A stretch of 64,000 bases of DNA from Clostridiales bacterium. GTDB lineage: Bacteria; Bacillota; Clostridia; Christensenellales; Aristaeellaceae. The notes beneath the pieces were generated by a model. That model had not been told where the DNA came from, made no database searches, and saw only the letters and a program-made list of their open reading frames with translations. Where the stretch lies: assembly GCA_012729115.1 (NCBI GenBank), contig JAAYDR010000014.1, positions 1-64,000 of the forward strand. The letters are read 5' to 3'. Both the position numbers and the translations under genes were made by a program. Shown here in pieces: positions 42,182-51,040 of this stretch; the first letter of the stretch is position 1, and each line of letters starts with the position of its first letter.

Positions 42182-42889
42182 CTACCCCCTGCCGATTTCC
42201 AAAAAGCTCTCCAGCAGAACAAGCGCGCTCTCCACGCTGCCCGTCCTATCAAAATCCCTGGGGTAATTCAGGCCCGAAGCAATTGCATGTTGGAGCGCGG
42301 CAGTATAGGGAGCCTCGCCGTGCTTGTGGATGAACAGCGCCGTAGCCTTGGCGATGTATTCGTTGCTGTTCTCCCTTTCATAATACCCTTTTGGGCAGGA
42401 TGCCAAATCGCGGCAAGCATAGCAGGCGTCCAGGCCACGTTCCTTTGCGCAGGATACATTGGGACAGCTGCCGCTTTCAAACAGCGTGGCGTAAGAGCAG
42501 CAGTTGTACTCGCTTCGGCAACCGCCGCACCACTCACCCAGAAAGCAATAATCGCAATGATGGCCACAATATCCAATAGGTTGGAGATCCTTCCTGGCCT
42601 CCTTGACCATGGCCGTTTTGATGGCTTTGCAGTTTTCAATCCTCGCACCATCATCCCCATGCACCTTATCGTTGGAATAGCGCACAAGCACTTCACAAGG
42701 AAAGCTTTCACATTCTCCGCAAAAGCGCTTTCCCCTTTTTGCGGCGCATTGCGCAACCTCACAGCTTCCGTGGAAGGGCCGGCCTTTGGTGGCAATACAA
42801 CCGCCACAATGATGAGGCTCCTTAAAGCTGCACTGGGCGCAGCTTAAACCGCAGTAAGAGTCAAAAGCATCCTCCATAAATGATTTCAT
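42182..42889 (-). CDS. Cysteine-rich DUF3795-type protein
   Basis: A 235-residue soluble protein with two cysteine-rich modules, around residues 12-75 (SYCGLSCAQCSF, CGGCIATKG, CEVAQCAAKRGKRFCGEC) and 105-170 (YCGHHCDYCFLGEWCGGC, CPNVSCAKERGLDACYAC), the pattern of DUF3795 proteins found in anaerobes. It probably binds zinc or iron-sulfur; function is unknown. The start at 42889 follows GGAGGTCATCTT. It is a single-gene unit upstream of the fibre promoter. Confidence 0.85.
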   Translation of the reverse strand: MKSFMEDAFDSYCGLSCAQCSFKEPHHCGGCIATKGRPFHGSCEVAQCAAKRGKRFCGECESFPCEVLVRYSNDKVHGDDGARIENCKAIKTAMVKEARKDLQPIGYCGHHCDYCFLGEWCGGCRSEYNCCSYATLFESGSCPNVSCAKERGLDACYACRDLASCPKGYYERENSNEYIAKATALFIHKHGEAPYTAALQHAIASGLNYPRDFDRTGSVESALVLLESFLEIGRG

Positions 42890-42981
42890 AAGATGACCTC
42901 CGAATGGATAGACAGTATCCAAGGCTTTGGGCTTCCAGGCCCTACGGAGCATTCAACCGGTTGATCTACTTTGTATGTATG

Positions 42982-43213
42982 TCAAGTTTCCCGCACAAGG
43001 ATACTTTTCCGGTTCCGGTTCAGCTCCTTGGCAAGCACGGTGATCAGCAGTTCCTCCAGGGCGGAATACATCCCAAAACAGCACAGAATCGCGCCCGTGG
43101 CCGTGGTGCCGACTGCCGCATACAAAATCGGCGCGCCCAGCAGCAATCCTCCCGTGGCCTTGTTGGCAGCGGGTGGACGTGATGACGTTGGCAAAATGTC
43201 TGATAAGAACCAC
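42982..43213 (-). pseudogene. Remnant of a CDP-alcohol phosphatidyltransferase gene (internal deletion, frameshift)
   Basis: The 3' part encodes ANKATGGLLLGAPILYAA...EELLITVLAKELNRNRKS, the C-terminal third of a PgsA-like CDP-alcohol phosphatidyltransferase, ending in a stop at 42982. In a different frame just upstream, RHFANVITSTR is the typical N-terminus of the same family, starting with a GTG near 43213. The catalytic middle (DGxxAR...GxxxDxxxD) is missing and the two ends join near 43180 out of frame. This is best read as a decayed gene with an internal deletion. An in-frame 84-residue reading (start 43236) exists but its N-terminus makes no sense for the family. Confidence 0.7.
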
Positions 43214-43252
43214 TCCCCTGCCGGCCTGGTGTCCATTGCTCCCCACGGGTGC

Positions 43253-43744
43253 TTACGCCAGTGAGTACATGGTCTTCAGCAGGGCGATCCCCGTGTCGGT
43301 CCTGAAAACGCTGTCCATCATATGTCGAATCGTATCCTGCGATAAATGGTGCTCATCCGCATTGACCAGAAAATCGGCCTCCACCAGAATCTGATAATCG
43401 GGCCCTGTAATGCCCTTGAGCGTGTGGTGGTGCCCCACCAGGAAAGCAACCCGATCCTTCAGTTCATCGGAGCAGCCGCAGCCATCGAGAAACTCTGCGG
43501 CCAACACAGCGCCTTCCGCTTCCTGATAGGGGCCGTCGGAAGACCCGTACTTTTCCAGGCACAGGGGGATGGCGATATCGTGGACAATCGCGGCCACTTC
43601 AAGCACCGTTTGGGTTTTGCTGTCCAACTTCTCACATTCCCCGATGGTTTTCGCATACGCATATACCTTCATCAGATGATTGATGCGATGCAGGTCTCCG
43701 TTGGAATACGCAATCATCCGGGCAGCTATTTCAGATACGTTCAT
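43253..43744 (-). CDS. HD-domain phosphohydrolase-like protein
   Basis: A 163-residue HD-superfamily protein. Metal ligands are in the early H-x-x-x-V helix (RINHLMKVYAYA), VAAIVHDIA (the HD pair) and FLVGHHHT, with a distal Asp in LVEADFL. The superfamily hydrolyses phosphodiester or phosphomonoester bonds; the substrate is not predictable. The start at 43744 follows GGAGGGACGAGGG. A likely -10 (TATACT on the minus strand near 43820) lies upstream. It is downstream-adjacent to the phosphatidyltransferase remnant. Confidence 0.85.
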   Translation of the reverse strand: MNVSEIAARMIAYSNGDLHRINHLMKVYAYAKTIGECEKLDSKTQTVLEVAAIVHDIAIPLCLEKYGSSDGPYQEAEGAVLAAEFLDGCGCSDELKDRVAFLVGHHHTLKGITGPDYQILVEADFLVNADEHHLSQDTIRHMMDSVFRTDTGIALLKTMYSLA

Positions 43745-43868
43745 CCCTCGTCCCTCCATTTTCTCGGATCGCATTCCGGGGCGGATGCCCCGACCCCATG
43801 CGCGTTTTGCACAGATACAGTATACCAGTCATGAAAAGTTTGTACAGGAAAAGTTATATTTTGTGCTA

Positions 43869-43897
43869 TTGACAGCCTTCACAGGATGAGATAGAAT
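43869..43897 (+). promoter_or_regulatory. Promoter of the ChvE/GguAB transporter operon
   Basis: TTGACA (43869-43874) and TAGAAT (43892-43897) with 17-bp spacing, leaving a ~170-nt leader before the binding-protein gene. Confidence 0.8.
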
Positions 43898-43937
43898 ACA
43901 ATCAGGTACAACGGAGCCAATTTATATGAGTTTACTG

Positions 43938-43957
43938 TAATGTGTCCGCACACATTA
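43938..43957 (+). promoter_or_regulatory. Perfect inverted repeat in the transporter leader (operator or RNA hairpin)
   Basis: TAATGTGTCCGCACACATTA has 8-bp arms and a 4-nt centre, about 35 nt downstream of the predicted transcription start. It could be a repressor roadblock site or an mRNA hairpin. No poly-T follows, so it is not a terminator. Confidence 0.5.
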
Positions 43958-44074
43958 TACCAGACCCGTGCAGGTTGTCCGCTGCATCCAGTCCAAGGGC
44001 AATTCTCTTCCCCCCCGTTCTCCAGGCCGGGCCACAAGCTTCGGCCTAGAAATAAAAAAGGAGTGTGTCCCAAG

Positions 44075-45142
44075 ATGAAAAAGGTATTCGCGGTTGTTTT
44101 GGCTCTCGTACTCACCTTCTCCCTGGCGAGCGTCGCGTTGGCAGCGGGCAAGGTGGGCGTTGCGATGCCGACCCAGAGCCTCCAGCGTTGGAATCAGGAT
44201 GGCGACTACATGAAGTCCAAGCTCGAAGCCGCCGGCTTTGAGGTGGACCTCCAGTACGCCAACAACGAAGTGGCTACCCAGGTTTCCCAGCTGGAAAACA
44301 TGATCCTCAACGGCGCGCAGGTTCTCGTGGTTGCCTCCATTGACGGCAGCGCCCTGGACACCGTGCTGGCCACCGCCAAGGAAGCCGGCATCCCTGTTAT
44401 CGCCTACGACCGTCTGCTGACCGACACCCAGAATGTGGACTTCTACACCACCTTTGACAACTACAAGGTCGGCCAGATTCAGGGCCAGTATGTCATCGAC
44501 CGGTTTGACCTGAGCAACGAAGCGGTGAAGGGCCCCTTCACCATCGAGTTCACCGCCGGTTCCCCCGATGACAACAACGCCGGCCTGTTCTTTGCCGGTG
44601 CCTTCGACCTCCTCAAGCCCTACCTGGACAGCGGCAAGCTGGTTTGCGTCAGCGGCCAGCTGGATTTCCAGACCGTGGCTACCCCCGCCTGGAAGAGCGA
44701 GACCTCTCAGGCCCGGATGGACAACATCCTCAGCGCTTACTATCCTGATGCCCTCACCGGCGGCCAGAAGCTGGACATCGCTCTGTGCTCCAATGACTCC
44801 ACCGCCCTGGGCGTGACCAACAGCCTCGTGGCTGCCGGCTTCACCAAGGACAACATCCCCGTCATCACCGGCCAGGACTGCGACGTTGCCAACACCAAGA
44901 ACATGATCGCCGGCCTGCAGGCCATGTCCGTGTTCAAGGATACCCGTACCCTGGCTGAGCAGACCGTGGCCATGGTTTCCGACCTGCTGTCCGGCAAGGA
45001 GCCCGAAGTGAACGCCGAGTATGACAACAAGGTCAAGATGGTCGCCAGCTTTAACTGCACCCCCGTGTTTGCGGATGTGAACAACTATGAAGCTCTGCTG
45101 ATCGAAAGCGGCTACTACAAGGCCGAGGATCTGGCCAACTAA
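44075..45142 (+). CDS. chvE: Sugar ABC transporter substrate-binding protein (ChvE/MmsB-type)
   Basis: A 355-residue periplasmic-type binding protein of the Peripla_BP_4 family. It has a signal peptide (MKKVFAVVLALVLTFSLASVALA) and begins GKVGVAMPTQSLQRWNQDG, the pattern of ChvE and xylose-type proteins, with NDSTALGV and TGQDCDV in the C-lobe. ChvE relatives bind several aldoses. There is no lipobox Cys, so membrane anchoring is unclear. The start at 44075 has AAAGGAG upstream. A terminator-like hairpin separates it from gguA. Confidence 0.92.
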   Translation: MKKVFAVVLALVLTFSLASVALAAGKVGVAMPTQSLQRWNQDGDYMKSKLEAAGFEVDLQYANNEVATQVSQLENMILNGAQVLVVASIDGSALDTVLATAKEAGIPVIAYDRLLTDTQNVDFYTTFDNYKVGQIQGQYVIDRFDLSNEAVKGPFTIEFTAGSPDDNNAGLFFAGAFDLLKPYLDSGKLVCVSGQLDFQTVATPAWKSETSQARMDNILSAYYPDALTGGQKLDIALCSNDSTALGVTNSLVAAGFTKDNIPVITGQDCDVANTKNMIAGLQAMSVFKDTRTLAEQTVAMVSDLLSGKEPEVNAEYDNKVKMVASFNCTPVFADVNNYEALLIESGYYKAEDLAN

Positions 45143-45174
45143 TCCCCAGGAACACTCTTAGAACAATTGACGAC

Positions 45175-45208
45175 AGGAGACGGACGAATCCTTCGTCCGT
45201 CTCCTTTT
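45175..45208 (+). terminator. Intercistronic terminator/attenuator between chvE and gguA
   Basis: A perfect 14-bp stem AGGAGACGGACGAA/TTCGTCCGTCTCCT with a 3-nt loop, followed by TTTT. Partial termination here would give excess binding protein over ATPase and permease. Confidence 0.9.
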
Positions 45209-45231
45209 AACAGAACCGGGAGGAAGGTCAC

Positions 45232-46779
45232 TTGGGCAACACGCTTCTCAAAATGCAGAACATCACCAAGGTCTTCCCTGGCGTGAAGGCGCTGGACCAA
45301 GTGAACATCGAGGTCGAGGAAGGCGAGATCCACGCCATCTGCGGCGAGAACGGCGCGGGGAAATCCACCCTGATGAACGTTCTCAGCGGCATCTATCCCT
45401 ATGGCACCTATGAGGGGGACGTCATCTTCCGGGGGCGGGAGTGCCGCTTCCACAACATCAAGGACAGCGAACACCTGGGCATCGTTATCATCCACCAGGA
45501 ACTGGCCCTGGTGCCCTACCTGAGCATCGCCGAAAACATGTTCCTGGGCAATGAACGCGCCTCCTCCGGTGTGGTCAACTGGGACCTCACCTACCAAAAA
45601 GCCGCCGAGTATATGGCCATGGTGGGCCTGCGGGAAAACCCCCGCGCCCTCATCAAGGACATCGGCATGGGCAAGCAGCAGCTGGTGGAAATCGCCAAAG
45701 CGCTTGCCAAAGACGTAAAATTGCTGATTTTGGACGAGCCGACTTCGTCTTTGAACGAAAGCGATGCGAAGAATCTGCTCGACCTTTTGTTACAATTCAA
45801 GCGCGAGCGGGGCATCACCAGCATCCTGATCTCCCACAAGCTCAATGAGCTGTCCTACTGCGCCGACAAGATTACCGTCATCCGGGACGGCCATTCCATT
45901 GAAACCCTGGTCAAGGGCGTGGATGAACTCTCGGAAGCCCGCATCATCAAGGGCATGGTGGGCCGTGAGATGACCCACCGCTATCCCCCCAGGGAGCGCC
46001 GCATAGGCGACGTGGCCCTGGAGGTGAAAAACTGGACCGTCTACCATCCCCTCTATGCCGACCGCAAGGTGGTGGACAACGTATCCATCACCATTCACCG
46101 GGGCGAGGTGGTGGGCGTGGCCGGGCTTATCGGCGCGGGCCGCACGGAGTTGGCCATGTCCATCTTTGGCAGAGCCTATGGCACGCACATTTCCGGGGAA
46201 CTGTACAAGGACGGCAAACCCATCACCCTGAGCACCATCCCCCAGGCCATCGCCGCCGGGCTGGCCTACATGACCGAGGACCGCAAGAGCAACGGCCTGA
46301 TCATCCAGGACAGCATCAAGCACAACTTCACCCTGGCCCGGCCCCAGTTCATCAGCAAGCGCGGCGTGCTGGACAAGGACCTGGAGACCCACAAGGCCAA
46401 GGACCTGCGGGCAAAGCTGGGCGTCAAAACGCCCACCGTGGAGCAAAACGTGGCCAACCTCTCCGGCGGCAACCAGCAAAAGGTGCTGGTGGGCAAGTGG
46501 ATCTTCGCGGAGCCGGATGTGCTGATGCTGGACGAACCCACACGGGGCGTGGATGTGGGCGCCAAGTACGAAATCTATCAGATCATCAATGATCTGGTGG
46601 CCCAGGGGAAGGCCGTGCTCATGATCTCCTCAGAGCTGCCTGAAATTCTTGGGATGTGCGATCGTATCTATGTGATGAACGAGGGGCGTGTGATCGCCCA
46701 GGTCAATGCCCGGGAAGCCTCCCAGGAGAGCATCATGGGCTATATCATGCAAGACAGCAAGAAGGAGATCGGCGCATGA
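45232..46779 (+). CDS. gguA: Sugar ABC transporter ATP-binding protein (GguA/MmsA)
   Basis: A 515-residue tandem ATPase of the ribose/multiple-sugar class. The first domain has Walker [10 protein letters not shown], a signature region and [11 protein letters not shown]; the second keeps a degenerate Walker A (GLIGAGRTE), [14 protein letters not shown] and [12 protein letters not shown], the usual asymmetry. Start codon is TTG at 45232 with GGGAGGAAGG upstream. Its end overlaps gguB by 4 bp. Confidence 0.95.
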   Translation: MGNTLLKMQNITKVFPGVKALDQVNIEVEEGEIHAICGENGAGKSTLMNVLSGIYPYGTYEGDVIFRGRECRFHNIKDSEHLGIVIIHQELALVPYLSIAENMFLGNERASSGVVNWDLTYQKAAEYMAMVGLRENPRALIKDIGMGKQQLVEIAKALAKDVKLLILDEPTSSLNESDAKNLLDLLLQFKRERGITSILISHKLNELSYCADKITVIRDGHSIETLVKGVDELSEARIIKGMVGREMTHRYPPRERRIGDVALEVKNWTVYHPLYADRKVVDNVSITIHRGEVVGVAGLIGAGRTELAMSIFGRAYGTHISGELYKDGKPITLSTIPQAIAAGLAYMTEDRKSNGLIIQDSIKHNFTLARPQFISKRGVLDKDLETHKAKDLRAKLGVKTPTVEQNVANLSGGNQQKVLVGKWIFAEPDVLMLDEPTRGVDVGAKYEIYQIINDLVAQGKAVLMISSELPEILGMCDRIYVMNEGRVIAQVNAREASQESIMGYIMQDSKKEIGA

Positions 46780-48014
46780 ACAACGTCAAAAGCAGGCTAA
46801 AGGGGAACCTCAAACAATACAGCATGCTGATTGCCCTGCTGGTGATCATCGTCTTCTTCAACATCCTCACCAGCGGCCGGCTGCTGCGGCCTATGAATGT
46901 CTCCAACATCGTATTCCAGAACGCCTACGTGGTCATTCTGGCCATCGGCATGCTGCTGTGTATCCTCACCGGCGGCAACATCGACCTGGCCGTAGGCTCC
47001 GTGGTGGCCTTCATCAGCGCCTGTGCCGGGCAGATGATCATCGTCTGGCACTGGAACGTGTACCTGTCCATCGCCCTGTGCCTCCTGATGGGCATCCTGG
47101 TGGGTGCGTGGCAGGGTTTCTGGATCGCCTATGTGCGCATCCCCGCCTTTATCGTCACCCTGTCCGGCCAGCTGGTGTTCCGCGGCCTGACGCTGCTGAT
47201 GCTCAACGGCCTCACCCTGGCCCCCTTCCCTCCCAATTACCTGATGTTCTCCACCGGTTTCATCGCCAAGGAGGCCAAGGTTGAGCTTTGGGGGATGAAC
47301 GTCAACATCGTCTGTCTCATTACAGGCGTTGCCGTGGCGCTGATCTTCTGCATCGCCCAGATCATCAACCACCGTTCCCGCAAGCGCAAGGGCTACGAAA
47401 CCGACAATCCCGTTGTTCTGGCTGTCAAGATGGTCATCATCTCCGCAGCTCTGATCTTCTTCTTCACCCTCCTGGCCCAGTACCAGGGAATTCCCTCTGT
47501 GCTGGTGATCGTAGGCATATTGCTCATCGTCTACTCCTTCTTCACCACCAAAACCGTGATCGGCCGGCATCTTTACGCCCTGGGCGGCAACGAGAAGGCC
47601 GCCCGCCTCTCCGGTGTGAAGACCAACCACCTGATGTTCTTCGCCTATGTGAATATGAGCTTCCTGGCTGCCGTGGGCGGCCTGGTGTTCGCCGCGAGGC
47701 TGAACAGCGCCAGCCCCGTCACCGGCTCCGGCTTTGAGCTGGACGCCATCGGTTCCTGCTTCATCGGCGGCGCTTCCGCCTATGGCGGCATAGGCACTGT
47801 GGGCGGCACCTTGATTGGCGCCCTCATCATGGGCATGCTCAACAACGGCATGTCCATCATGGGCATCAGCTCCAACCTCCAGCAGGTGGTGAAAGGCCTC
47901 GTGCTCCTGGGAGCCGTTGCCTTTGACGTTATCAGCAAGATGAACCTGGGCCGGGCAACGAAACGCAAGAAGACGCTTGCCGTGGGGGAACCTACGGAGA
48001 CATTGCAAGGCTAG
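46776..48014 (+). CDS. gguB: Sugar ABC transporter permease (GguB)
   Basis: A 412-residue permease of the BPD_transp_2 family with ~10 membrane segments, longer than RbsC because of an inserted loop around residues 160-220, as is usual for Ggu[28 protein letters not shown] and [20 protein letters not shown] are family landmarks. ATGA overlap with gguA implies coupled translation. Together with ChvE and GguA it imports monosaccharides. Confidence 0.94.
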   Translation: MNNVKSRLKGNLKQYSMLIALLVIIVFFNILTSGRLLRPMNVSNIVFQNAYVVILAIGMLLCILTGGNIDLAVGSVVAFISACAGQMIIVWHWNVYLSIALCLLMGILVGAWQGFWIAYVRIPAFIVTLSGQLVFRGLTLLMLNGLTLAPFPPNYLMFSTGFIAKEAKVELWGMNVNIVCLITGVAVALIFCIAQIINHRSRKRKGYETDNPVVLAVKMVIISAALIFFFTLLAQYQGIPSVLVIVGILLIVYSFFTTKTVIGRHLYALGGNEKAARLSGVKTNHLMFFAYVNMSFLAAVGGLVFAARLNSASPVTGSGFELDAIGSCFIGGASAYGGIGTVGGTLIGALIMGMLNNGMSIMGISSNLQQVVKGLVLLGAVAFDVISKMNLGRATKRKKTLAVGEPTETLQG

Positions 48015-48022
48015 GAAAGACC

Positions 48023-48066
48023 AATGCCCCCCGCAGGCCCACAAAGCCGGCGGGGGGCATTCTTTA
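48023..48066. terminator. Terminator after gguB
   Basis: AATGCCCCCCGC and GCGGGGGGCATT form a 12-bp stem followed by CTTTATT on the plus strand. It also lies just after the convergent cupin gene and may serve both. Confidence 0.8.
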
Positions 48067-48071
48067 TTGCC

Positions 48072-48416
48072 TCAGCTTGCGGGAAATACCACCACAAGCA
48101 TCATCTTGAACTTCTCCGGGGCCTCCACGCTATGGGGGACCCCGGCGGGCATCACGATGCTCTGCCCCGCCCGGACGGTGTGGACATTGCCGCCGATGGT
48201 CACCTGCGCCGTGCCGTCCAGCACACTGACCATCGCGTCCCCGTGGGAGGCATGGGTGCTGATTTCCTCCCCTGCGTCAAAGGCGAACAGCGTAACGCTT
48301 ACAGCCTTGTTCTGGGCCAGGGTGCGGCTGACAATCTGCCCCTCCTGATAGCTGACCAAAGATGTCAATTCCAGCACCTTTTCAAAGGGAATGTTCTTGA
48401 GCAACGGATCTGCCAT
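48072..48416 (-). CDS. Small cupin-domain protein
   Basis: A 114-residue single cupin. Motif 1 is STHASHGDAMVSVLDG, with His and Asp in place of HxH...E; motif 2 is PAGVPHSVEA. Such proteins bind metals or small ligands, and many sit beside transporter genes without known activity. The start at 48416 follows AAGGAGGGATTCC. It is convergent with the sugar transporter operon. Confidence 0.85.
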   Translation of the reverse strand: MADPLLKNIPFEKVLELTSLVSYQEGQIVSRTLAQNKAVSVTLFAFDAGEEISTHASHGDAMVSVLDGTAQVTIGGNVHTVRAGQSIVMPAGVPHSVEAPEKFKMMLVVVFPAS

Positions 48417-48717
48417 GGGAATCCCTCCTTGGATTGATCTGGTTTGAGCATACCACAAAAAGCCGCCGGTAAAACCATCAATCGGGACCCTGGGCGCATA
48501 TGAGCAAAATCAACAGGGATGCACAGATTCTGGGGATGAAAATAGTGAGGCGCTTCACGCACATGTCGTTCAGCACCTCACTTGATAGGGGAGCTACGGC
48601 TCCTCGTCGCTCGCAAGGGATAGGAGCCGGTTTTCCATCGCTCCCCAGATCTGTGCCATGCGCCTGCCAAGGATACGCAGATATCCGTCCGCAAACGCAG
48701 CACCGGTTTTCGCAGGC
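48417..48717. other. Intergenic region with stem-loops, no gene seen
   Basis: No credible coding region. Two dyads are visible: AGTGAGG (48544-48550) with CCTCACT (48576-48582), and GGCTCCT (48598-48604) with AGGAGCC (48622-48628). They could be an RNA structure or a relic of a mobile element; neither has a T-run. Confidence 0.4.
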
Positions 48718-49038
48718 TTACTTTTGCTTCACATAGGTGATGCCGTCTATCACCAAATTGCTGTCCTGGATGAGAAACGGATAGGAGAATCGGCCAAACC
48801 TGGTTTCAAACACAAGCTCATCCCCGATGATCTGGAATGTCAAAGTCTGCTGAGATGTTTTGCCGGCCATGGTCATTTCATTCCCCTTGACGATGATTGT
48901 TTCAATCAGTGTGGTTTCGTCCTGGGGCATGGGCTGGTCAAGGGCCGTATACGTACCGTCCAGATTTTTATGCGCTTCACACCCGCCGGACCCCAGCATA
49001 ATCAACACAGTCAGAATAAGCAAAACAGCTTTTTTCAA
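48718..49038 (-). CDS. Small lipoprotein of unknown function
   Basis: A 106-residue lipoprotein. From a TTG start at 49038 (site GGAGG, six bases upstream) it reads KKAVLLILTVLIMLGSGGC, a complete type II signal peptide with Cys-20, which strongly supports this start over ATGs at 49095/49080. The mature part is beta-rich: DGTYTAL, TIIVKGNEMTM, TLTFQIIGDELVFE, NLVIDGITYVKQK, resembling small lipocalin-like domains of Clostridial lipoproteins (DUF-type). No neighbour gives a functional clue. Confidence 0.75.
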   Translation of the reverse strand: MKKAVLLILTVLIMLGSGGCEAHKNLDGTYTALDQPMPQDETTLIETIIVKGNEMTMAGKTSQQTLTFQIIGDELVFETRFGRFSYPFLIQDSNLVIDGITYVKQK

Positions 49039-49099
49039 TGCATTCCTCCGGGCGGCGGTGTCATGGGGCCGATGCTTCATCTTCCATCCGTCCATTCAT

Positions 49100-49141
49100 C
49101 CGGACCCCGCGGCCTGAGCATATCCAGGCACCGGGGTCCGG
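49100..49141 (-). terminator. Strong GC-rich hairpin after the ribose-type operon
   Basis: CCGGACCCCGCGGCCTG pairs with CAGGCACCGGGGTCCGG (one mismatch). It lies 50 nt past the binding-protein stop on the minus strand. The T-run expected of an intrinsic terminator is missing, so it may protect the mRNA 3' end or need a factor. Confidence 0.5.
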
Positions 49142-49190
49142 GTCGGTTTGTAAACGCGTCGCTGCCTATGGGAGCGAATCACGCTGCGGA

Positions 49191-50135
49191 TCAACGATAC
49201 AATTGGAGATTATCCTTGGTCACGAGGGTCATGGGGATATACTGCTCGGGAGCGACCTTAAAGCCGTTGAGTGCCAACAAGCAGGCATAGATGGTATTGG
49301 CGACCTGGCTCTTTTCTTCCTGAGCGCCGGTGATGAGGACTTCACCCGCTTCAATCGCATCCAGGCAATCCTGATCAACATCGAAGGTCACATGGATCAT
49401 TTCCTCAAGCCTGCCCGCGGCCTTGCATGCTTCCAGTGCGCCCATGGTCATATCCTTGTTGACGGAGGCCACGCCATCAATCTCAGGATAGCGTTGGAGG
49501 AAGTTCTCCATAACTGTCATGCCCTTTTCGCGGTTAAAGTCGGCGGGCTGAGAGTCCAGCAGCTGGATCCCGGGGTATTCGGCAAAAGCATCCTTGTAGC
49601 CATCCACGCGCTCCGTCGAGGTGGAATTGCCCGAGGTGCCTTCAATCAGCACCACTTTTCCTTCGCCATTGAGGGCATCGGCCAGTGCATGGCCGAGCTG
49701 ATATCCAACCTGGTAGTTGTCAACACCAACCCAGCAAAGTACGTCTCCGCCATATGCCTTGGTGTTGGGGGTTGCGATGGGGATCCCGGCTGCGTTGCAC
49801 TTTTCTACCGCCGGAATGATGCCGGTGGAGTCAGCGGGCGTAATGATGACGGCGTCCGCACCGGTGGTGATGGCCTGTTCCACCAATTGGATCTGCTCCT
49901 CAACGCTGTAGGGCGTTTCGGGACCGATGCACTTGATGTTGATGTTGGGAACAAGTGCGGCCGCGGCTTGTGCACCTTCAATCATGCTCAGCATGAAGGA
50001 GAACTGCATGGATTTAACGATGAACACGAAGTTGTATTCGCGGGGCTCAACCGTGGCGGCCGATGCGCCGACGCTGCCAGCAAAGAGGCTGATGGCTAGC
50101 GCCATGGACAACACGAGAGCGAGTGCCTTTTTCAT
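49191..50135 (-). CDS. Sugar-type ABC transporter substrate-binding protein
   Basis: A 314-residue Peripla_BP_4 protein. Signal peptide KKALALVLSMALAISLFAGSVGASA, then NFVFIVKSMQFSFMLSMIEG, QIQLVEQAITTGADAVIITPAD and FDVDQDCLDAIEAGEV, the layout of RbsB-like proteins. Ligand specificity is not readable; the co-encoded enzymes suggest a non-standard substrate. It is the last gene of a seven-gene minus-strand operon. GGAGGAATGAAAAA precedes the ATG at 50135. Confidence 0.9.
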   Translation of the reverse strand: MKKALALVLSMALAISLFAGSVGASAATVEPREYNFVFIVKSMQFSFMLSMIEGAQAAAALVPNINIKCIGPETPYSVEEQIQLVEQAITTGADAVIITPADSTGIIPAVEKCNAAGIPIATPNTKAYGGDVLCWVGVDNYQVGYQLGHALADALNGEGKVVLIEGTSGNSTSTERVDGYKDAFAEYPGIQLLDSQPADFNREKGMTVMENFLQRYPEIDGVASVNKDMTMGALEACKAAGRLEEMIHVTFDVDQDCLDAIEAGEVLITGAQEEKSQVANTIYACLLALNGFKVAPEQYIPMTLVTKDNLQLYR

Positions 50136-50157
50136 TTTTTCATTCCTCCGTTTGTAA

Positions 50158-50997
50158 TTATCGAATATTCTTGAACTCATTGACCGTTTTGGAGATGGCC
50201 TGTTCTGTGGGGATCCGCTCCATACTGGAGGCTCCCACAAAACCGTCGATTTCAGGAAGAAGCTTCAAAAACTCCCGGAAATCCTCGGGGGATGCCAGGG
50301 GTCCGCCATGGGCCAGCCATAGGATATCCTGGCGAACCTCCTTGCCGGCGTTCATGATTTCCCGGGTCAAATCGGCTGATTCCTCGATGGTAAGCGATTT
50401 GCTTGTGCCGATCATACCGCCAACGGTTAGCCCCACATGCGCGACGATGCAGTCCGCGCCTGCCTCAGCCATCTTCCTTGCTTCCTGCGCATTGAACACA
50501 TAAACGATAGAAAATATGTTTTTTTCGTTCGCAAGGCGGATCATTTCAACTTCCTTGTCGAATCCGAGGTTGGTAAGCTCCAGTTGTTCACGGAATTGCC
50601 CGTCCACCATACCCATTGTGGGGAAATTGTTAATTCCGCTGAAACCGCGACGCATAACCTCGTCCAGGTGATAGCTGATGACCTTTGTTACATCCTGCGC
50701 AAAGCAGGAGCAGATCACGGGTATCTCATTCACGATGGGCAGCACATAACTCTCACCCATCTCCAGGGCTACGTCATTGGCGTTTCCAAAGGCAAGCCAA
50801 CCGGACAGGGACCCATGCCCATGCATACGGTATTTCCCGGAGTTGAATACCATAAGCATGTCGGCTCCCCCATTTTCGATAGCCTTGGCCGACAACCCGC
50901 TTCCGGCTCCTGCAACTACGATTTTGTCCCCCCTTTCCTTAATGCTGCGCAGGCGATCGTTTAGTTCTTTGCGCGAATACTTGACCAATGTTGCCAC
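50158..50997 (-). CDS. PEP-hydrolase-family TIM-barrel protein
   Basis: A 279-residue protein of the PEP_hydrolase family (TIM barrel). Landmarks are IVVAGAGSGLSAKAIENGGADML, GFSGINNFPTMGMVDG, GADCIVAHVGLTVGGMIG and ILWLAHGGPLASPEDF. In plants and fungi this domain is fused to a Tm-1-like domain; in bacteria the two are commonly adjacent genes, exactly as here. Enzymatic activity in bacteria is poorly defined, but the barrel resembles lyases/hydrolases of the PEP/pyruvate class. GGAGTGGCAAC precedes the start region, and it follows the UPF0261 gene by 43 nt. Confidence 0.85.
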   Translation of the reverse strand: MATLVKYSRKELNDRLRSIKERGDKIVVAGAGSGLSAKAIENGGADMLMVFNSGKYRMHGHGSLSGWLAFGNANDVALEMGESYVLPIVNEIPVICSCFAQDVTKVISYHLDEVMRRGFSGINNFPTMGMVDGQFREQLELTNLGFDKEVEMIRLANEKNIFSIVYVFNAQEARKMAEAGADCIVAHVGLTVGGMIGTSKSLTIEESADLTREIMNAGKEVRQDILWLAHGGPLASPEDFREFLKLLPEIDGFVGASSMERIPTEQAISKTVNEFKNIR

Positions 50998-51040
50998 TCC
51001 TTTCCATTGATTCCAAAGTTATTTTCAGCCCGAGGACGCC

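Noticed and set aside
42119-42847. 242-codon plus-strand frame opposite the DUF3795 gene
   Set aside because: The minus-strand protein has ordered Cys motifs and a proper ribosome binding site; this frame has neither.
49100-49141. Classical intrinsic terminator after the ribose-type operon
   Set aside because: The stem is strong but no T-run follows on either strand, so it is listed only as a hairpin of uncertain role.
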